Shown here piece by piece: positions 59,754 through 64,000 of a DNA stretch of 64,000 nt (position 1 is the first letter of the stretch; every line of letters starts with the position of its first letter). Source of the DNA: Streptomyces althioticus (GTDB lineage Bacteria > Actinomycetota > Actinomycetes > Streptomycetales > Streptomycetaceae); contig BMSW01000006.1 of NCBI GenBank assembly GCA_014649355.1, positions 248,001-312,000 of the forward strand, written 5' to 3'. Below the pieces are notes generated by a model that saw nothing but the letters and a program-made list of their open reading frames with translations, was not told the DNA's origin and made no database searches. A program made the translations under genes and the position numbers.

Positions 59754-59797
59754 TTACCACGGGTAACCACCCGCTTGCTGACGAACTGTATAGCAAG
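59754..59797 (-). promoter_or_regulatory. Candidate operators before diiron oxygenase gene
   Basis: TTACC-acg-GGTAA (59754-59766) and CTTGCT...AGCAAG (59774-59779 and 59792-59797) precede the start by 33-77 bp. A TetR-type repressor is likely but not encoded next door. Confidence 0.5.
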
Positions 59798-59880
59798 AGC
59801 TCGGGTGTTCCCACCCCTGTGCCCGTCAAGCTCATGTGAAGGCCCGCACAGCGTGTTCACCGTGCGGGCGGGGAAGCGGT

Positions 59881-59952
59881 GCGACGGCGTGGTCGACCGT
59901 GCGGGCCGGAAGGGGGGCGACGGCGTGGTCGACCGTGCGGGCCGGAAGGGGG
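59881..59952. repeat. 36-bp tandem duplication
   Basis: Two identical 36-bp units (59881-59916 and 59917-59952), preceded by a degenerate partial unit. They lie between the diiron oxygenase promoter and the stop of the second DUF4139 gene; the reading in the other frame gives 12-residue repeats that are probably not translated. Confidence 0.85.
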
Positions 59953-59970
59953 TGCGCGACGCGCGTCCGC

Positions 59971-61545
59971 TCAGAGGCCGGTGACCTTGCTGCTCGCCGA
60001 CACCTCGTGGACCAGCGTGAGCGTGCGGTGCCCGCCCGGAGGGAGTGTCACGTCCCAGCGGGCGACGCCGTCCGCGTCCACCGAGTCCGGCGCGGGTGAG
60101 CACGCCTCCTCCCGCACACGCACCTCCACCGCCGACACCTCGGACACCGGGATGCGCTCACGGACGACGACCACCCGGTCGTCCCGCTCGTCCGGCGCGG
60201 AGAACCGCGACAGATGCAGCCGCACGGTCCGTGTGAGCACGGTCCGCTGGGTCAGCCCCGTCGTGTCGCGGGTCTCCTCCGTCTCCCGCACCACCCGGTG
60301 GTCGTCCCGGCTGCCGAAGGCCAGCTCCACAGTGGCCCCCGGCGCGGTGAACTCCAGTGTGCCGCGCCCGACGAACCCGCTGCCGCGGATCAGGTCCACC
60401 GGTCCGGCCAGCAGTGCGTGCCCGGACCGGTTGTCGGCCCGCACCACCTGCGTCACCAGCGGCGACAGCTCCGGCGCGCAGGCGTACTCACTGCGCGCGG
60501 CCGTGGTGAACGACGACACCGGCACCCGGTGCGCGCGCCCGTCGGCGGGCACGGACACCGGGTCGGGGGCGTGCAGCACGCGGACCTCGCCGCCGTCGTC
60601 CACCCCCGGCAGCCCCAGCACCGGGGCGGGACCCAGGTCCCCGATCTCCTCCTCCCGCAGGTCCACACGGACGGTACGGCGCTCCTCGGGGGAGCGGTCC
60701 TGGAGCGTCAGCCGGTCCTCGCCGAGCACCGGCGGCTCCGTGGCCGCCGAGGAACGCGCCGTGGACAGCGTCAGCCGCACCCCCGACCAGTCCTCGCCGG
60801 TGCGCTGCCAGACCATCGCCTCCGTCTCCAGGGTGAGCGCGTCCCCGTCCAGCGTGGCCCGGTACGCCGGCCGCCACAGCGCGCACGGCGTGAGGTGGCT
60901 CAGCCGCAGCTCCGCCGTCCCCTCACCCTGGGCCTCCACGGTCAGCTCGACGTGCCCGACCAGCTCGGCGGGCTCGGTCTCCGCGTCGGCGAGGGCCTGC
61001 TCGGCCTCGCGCAGCTCGTCGGAGAGCGCCCGCAGCCGCGCCTCCACCTCGCGCAGCCGCTCGGCCTGCCGCTCCCGCTCCGCGTCGACGCGGTCCAGCT
61101 CCCGCGCCCAGCGCTCCCGTTCGGCCTCGCCGGACCCGGCGCCCTCGCCGATCTCCCGCAGCAGGTCCGCGGCGAGCCGGCCCAGCGCGTCCCCGCGTGC
61201 CGTCAGCCGGTCCCGGCGCTGCTCGAGCACCGGCCGCTCCTCCTCCAGGGAGGTCACGCGGCGGCGCAGCGGCGAGTCGTCGTTCAAGGGCCCGGGTTCG
61301 CGCGGTGTCCACGCGCGCACGATGCGCACATCGAGCACGGTCGCAGGGAAGACGGCGGTCAGCTCGGCGTGCAGGGTCCGGTCGACGGCCAGGGCGCTGA
61401 CCGGACCGAGCCGCAGCAGCTGTGTGCCGGGCCGCAGTTCGAGGGTCGCGGTGCGCTCGACGTGCGCGCGGTCCTCGGTGCAGGTGACGGCCGTGACGGG
61501 GAGGGGCGCCGGGGCGGTCGGCTCCGATGACGGTGACGTAGACAT
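59971..61545 (-). CDS. MuiA/DUF4139-family protein, second copy
   Basis: The 524-residue protein has an N-terminal DUF4140-like segment (about 15-75), a coiled coil rich in Glu/Arg (about 95-200), and a C-terminal DUF4139 beta-sandwich domain (about 210-515). It lacks a signal peptide. The family is named after a mucoidy inhibitor in enterobacteria, but its biochemical role is unknown. It starts 7 bp after the first copy and forms an operon with it. Confidence 0.87.
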   Translation of the reverse strand: MSTSPSSEPTAPAPLPVTAVTCTEDRAHVERTATLELRPGTQLLRLGPVSALAVDRTLHAELTAVFPATVLDVRIVRAWTPREPGPLNDDSPLRRRVTSLEEERPVLEQRRDRLTARGDALGRLAADLLREIGEGAGSGEAERERWARELDRVDAERERQAERLREVEARLRALSDELREAEQALADAETEPAELVGHVELTVEAQGEGTAELRLSHLTPCALWRPAYRATLDGDALTLETEAMVWQRTGEDWSGVRLTLSTARSSAATEPPVLGEDRLTLQDRSPEERRTVRVDLREEEIGDLGPAPVLGLPGVDDGGEVRVLHAPDPVSVPADGRAHRVPVSSFTTAARSEYACAPELSPLVTQVVRADNRSGHALLAGPVDLIRGSGFVGRGTLEFTAPGATVELAFGSRDDHRVVRETEETRDTTGLTQRTVLTRTVRLHLSRFSAPDERDDRVVVVRERIPVSEVSAVEVRVREEACSPAPDSVDADGVARWDVTLPPGGHRTLTLVHEVSASSKVTGL

Positions 61546-61552
61546 GCCTGTG

Positions 61553-63664
61553 TCAGCTCCTGCGGTTGCCGCCGGTCAGGGCCTTGCCGGCCGGGATCCT
61601 GATCTCGTAGCCGCCGTCGAGGGCGACGGTGCCGCCGGCCGGCAGGTCGACCCGCCAGATCCGGGTGCCCGGGGCGTGCCGCTCCCGCTCCGCGGTGTCC
61701 TCGGGCTCGGTCCAGCCGGCCCGTTCCTCGATCCGTACGTCCGCCTCCGAGGTGACCGGCACCCGCTCACGCACCTCGACGCGGACCGCCGCCGGGAGCC
61801 GGTTGGCCAGCTCCACGTGGACACGGTGGTCGAGCACGGTGACGTTGTTGCGCAGCCCCGCGGTCGACTCGGTGAGGTGCGTCCGCCGGGTCACGCCGAC
61901 GGCCTCCGCAGGACCCAGCCCGAGGCGGCGTACACCGCCCGGCGCGAGGGTGGGCAGCGCGGCGGTCAGCTGGTACTCCCCGTCGACGCTCACCTCGACC
62001 GGGCCGGCCAACAGCGCCTGGTCGGTCGCGTTGGACAGCACCAGCGTCGCGTACACGGTCTGCTCCACCGCCGGGACGCACACGTACTCCGTGCGCAGAC
62101 CCACCGCGATCTCGCCGACCGTGACCGTGTGCCAGGTGCCGTCCGACGGGATGTCGGCGGGCGCCGCCGCGTCGTAGCGATGGTCGAACGAGCCCGCCGA
62201 CTCGCGGGGCCGCACGGCGTGCCCGGGCAGCGGCAGCGCGGCGGGCCGCTCGGCGCGCCGGCGGTACTCGGCGGTCACCGGATCGAAGCCCGCGTCGGGG
62301 AAGAGCAGCCCCCGGCGGTCGCGGGACTCGTCCGGACCACTCAGCACGAGGGCCGTGTAGTCGAGTTCGGCGTCGTCCGGCCGTGGCGGGCCCGGGACGG
62401 GCGGGGACGGCGCGTGCGGGGCGGCTGCCGCCGACTCGGGGGCGGGCGCGTAGGCCCCGCCGCCCGCGCGGGGAGCGGCGGCCGGGCGGGGGCCGGAACC
62501 GGGACGGGACCGGGGCCGCGACCGGTCCGGGGCGGGAGCCGAACCCGGCGCGGCCGGCCCGAAGCCCTGGGCGGGCGCGCCGTACGCGGCCCCGGGGGCG
62601 GGCATCGCGGAGGGCGCGGGCGGGGGCGGCGGGGGAGTGGGAGGAGCGCCGTAGGCGGCGCCCACCGTGACCGAGGCGTCCTCGCCGGAACCGCCCGCGA
62701 CCAGGCCCGCCGCTCTCGCCGCGACGACGTCGGGTTCCGGGGGAGGACCCGCCGCGTCGTACCCGGCGAACAGGTCGGACAGCCCCGCCGGGGGCTCCCG
62801 CCAGCCGGACGGGGCCGGCGCGGGCTGGCTGCGCCCGATACGGACCGACCGCAGCCGGGGCAGATCGGTACGGCGTCGCAGATCGGCCGTGGCGAAGGCG
62901 ATCCGCACGCCCGTCCAGTCCTCACCGGACCGCTGCGCGACCGAGGCCCGCAGCAGGAGCCGTCCGCTGTCCTCGCCCTGACGGTGCGTGAGGCGGTACG
63001 CCGGCACCCAGACGGCGCCGGGCACCCCGTACTCGATCTCGACCTCCGCCTCCGCCCCGGCCCCGCCGCGCACGGTCAGCACCGCCGTGTACGAGGAGGC
63101 CACCCCGGACGCCGGGGCGTCGGTGCTCGCGCGGGCCAGCCGGTCCTGCGCCACGTCCATCTCGTGCTCGAGGCGCCGGAGTTCGTCGTCCAGTTCGCGC
63201 AGCCCGTCGTGCAGCACGGTCAGGCGCTCGTCGACGAAGTCGGCCAGCTCCAGCCAGGCGTCCACCGGGGTGCGGCGATGCGGGTCCTCGCGCTTGCGGC
63301 CGGGCGGCACCGGACGCAGCGCGCCGACCTCCTCGATGCGCTTCACCTGCCGGTCCCGCCGGGCGTCGGCGGAGTGGTACGCCTCGGTCAGCCGGTCGAC
63401 CTCACGCCGCGCCTCGGCGACGGCGTCCTCGTCCACCGGCTCCGCGTGGATCTCCGCCCGCGCCTCGGTGACCCGCGTACCCGGCGCACCGAGGACGCGG
63501 GCGCGCAGCGAGTGGGGGTCGAGCGAGCGCGGCAGTCCTGGCACCCGTACCTGCCCGTCCGCCGGGACGGTGCCCCGGGCGACGCGACGGCACAGCGCGC
63601 CCTGCGCGTACACCGTCACCGATGCGAGTGCCGAGTCCCACCTCGGTGCCGTCCCAGCCGTCAT
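61553..63664 (-). CDS. MuiA/DUF4139-family protein, first copy with disordered insert
   Basis: The 703-residue protein has the same plan as the next gene product: a DUF4140-like start (SVTVYAQGALCRRVARGTV), a coiled coil (about 80-175), a DUF4139 part beginning near WVPAYRLT, then a Pro/Gly/Ala-rich insert of about 110 residues (about 320-430) and the rest of the beta domain (EYVCVPAVEQTVYATL). The insert is absent from the second copy. No signal peptide is present. The two proteins may form a hetero-oligomer (inference). Confidence 0.87.
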   Translation of the reverse strand: MTAGTAPRWDSALASVTVYAQGALCRRVARGTVPADGQVRVPGLPRSLDPHSLRARVLGAPGTRVTEARAEIHAEPVDEDAVAEARREVDRLTEAYHSADARRDRQVKRIEEVGALRPVPPGRKREDPHRRTPVDAWLELADFVDERLTVLHDGLRELDDELRRLEHEMDVAQDRLARASTDAPASGVASSYTAVLTVRGGAGAEAEVEIEYGVPGAVWVPAYRLTHRQGEDSGRLLLRASVAQRSGEDWTGVRIAFATADLRRRTDLPRLRSVRIGRSQPAPAPSGWREPPAGLSDLFAGYDAAGPPPEPDVVAARAAGLVAGGSGEDASVTVGAAYGAPPTPPPPPPAPSAMPAPGAAYGAPAQGFGPAAPGSAPAPDRSRPRSRPGSGPRPAAAPRAGGGAYAPAPESAAAAPHAPSPPVPGPPRPDDAELDYTALVLSGPDESRDRRGLLFPDAGFDPVTAEYRRRAERPAALPLPGHAVRPRESAGSFDHRYDAAAPADIPSDGTWHTVTVGEIAVGLRTEYVCVPAVEQTVYATLVLSNATDQALLAGPVEVSVDGEYQLTAALPTLAPGGVRRLGLGPAEAVGVTRRTHLTESTAGLRNNVTVLDHRVHVELANRLPAAVRVEVRERVPVTSEADVRIEERAGWTEPEDTAERERHAPGTRIWRVDLPAGGTVALDGGYEIRIPAGKALTGGNRRS

Positions 63665-63742
63665 GTGCTCCCCCGCGCAGCCGTGTTCGTGCCGAGAGGC
63701 AGCCTACGCGGAGACGGCCCGCTCCGGATCAGCGGAACCGGA

Positions 63743-64000
63743 TCACCAGAGGAGGCACCAGTACGCGCCGTGGTGCCCGATCCCGATTCGGCTCTCGTGC
63801 GGCACCAGGGCGGGGTCGGGCCGCCCCACGGCCGACAAGGTGCAGGCGGGGTCGCCGACGGTGCCGGCGGCGGACATGCGGCGGGCGGCGTCCGTGGCGG
63901 CGGGGGAGGTGTACCAGGTGGTCGAGGGGGCGCCCGTCGGCGGGGGAGTGGCCGCAGGCTTCGGCTCGGCGGTGGGCTTCGTGCTCGGCTTCCCGGTCGG
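63743..64000 (-). CDS. C-terminus of a putative secreted protein (5' partial)
   Basis: The last 85 residues of a minus-strand gene that continues past the window. It opens with a Lys/Pro/Thr-rich linker (TGKPSTKPTAEPKPAATPPP), then a compact end with Cys and aromatic residues finishing GAYWCLLW. Such a linker suggests an exported or membrane-anchored protein. I do not recognise the family. It lies upstream of, and in line with, the DUF4139 pair, 78 bp away. Confidence 0.6.
   Translation of the reverse strand, partial: PTGKPSTKPTAEPKPAATPPPTGAPSTTWYTSPAATDAARRMSAAGTVGDPACTLSAVGRPDPALVPHESRIGIGHHGAYWCLLW

Overview
The base composition (roughly 70% or more G+C), strong G/C bias at third codon positions, frequent GTG starts, twin-arginine and lipoprotein export signals, and many genes that appear to be transcribed without a leader all point to a Streptomyces chromosome. 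The order of a GH12 endoglucanase next to a cellulose-active AA10 monooxygenase matches the celB/celS2 pair I know from S. coelicolor and S. lividans. I saw no rRNA, tRNA, CRISPR array, insertion sequence or prophage.

Layout. 1-2.2 kb: the end of a MoxR-type AAA ATPase and a HExxH/VWA partner. 2.5-9.3 kb: an ABC sugar importer with a GH42 beta-galactosidase, divergent from its LacI regulator across two matching palindromes. 9.4-19.2 kb: mixed genes (DUF574 methyltransferase, chloramphenicol-type efflux pump, small HAD protein, DEAD-box helicase, two GNAT/TauE genes, GH5 endoglucanase, SDR, PPK2). 19.6-25.3 kb: a GH31 alpha-xylosidase divergent from a second ABC sugar importer. 25.3-35 kb: PP2C phosphatase, IclR regulator, GH92 mannosidase, CBM3-GH16 enzyme, GntR regulator and GH64 glucanase. 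35-41.5 kb: permease, PLP enzyme, GNAT, acyl-CoA ligase and VWA lipoprotein. 41.7-48.3 kb: AA10 monooxygenase, GH12 endoglucanase, LacI regulator and GH127 arabinofuranosidase with a lectin tail. 48.3-64 kb: epimerase, ArsR/VOC pair, DoxX, esterase, ABC-F protein with a leader peptide, CGNR regulator, ketopantoate reductase-like protein, DUF475 membrane protein, an AurF-type diiron oxygenase with a ferredoxin-ferredoxin reductase fusion, two tandem MuiA/DUF4139 proteins and an incomplete secreted protein.

How the genes fit together. The dominant theme is plant and fungal polysaccharide use. Secreted GH5, GH12, GH16, GH64, GH92, GH127 and AA10 enzymes would cut cellulose, xyloglucan or lichenan, beta-1,3-glucan, mannans and arabinosides outside the cell. 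Two importers feed cytoplasmic GH42 and GH31 exo-enzymes. Alpha-xylosidase, beta-galactosidase and endo-beta-1,4-glucanases are the activities needed to dismantle xyloglucan, although no single operon joins them. Control looks modular: at least five different palindrome types precede the sugar genes, so several LacI or GntR regulators probably act here, some encoded elsewhere.

The most striking regulatory element is a seven-residue leader peptide (MRHYFFL) ahead of the ABC-F gene, placed for leaderless translation and overlapped by a TetR-like operator. This suggests ribosome-sensed antibiotic induction. Tandem repeats (7, 15, 36, 42 and 108 bp units) lie between genes; in two places they supply the stop codon or C-terminus of a neighbouring protein.
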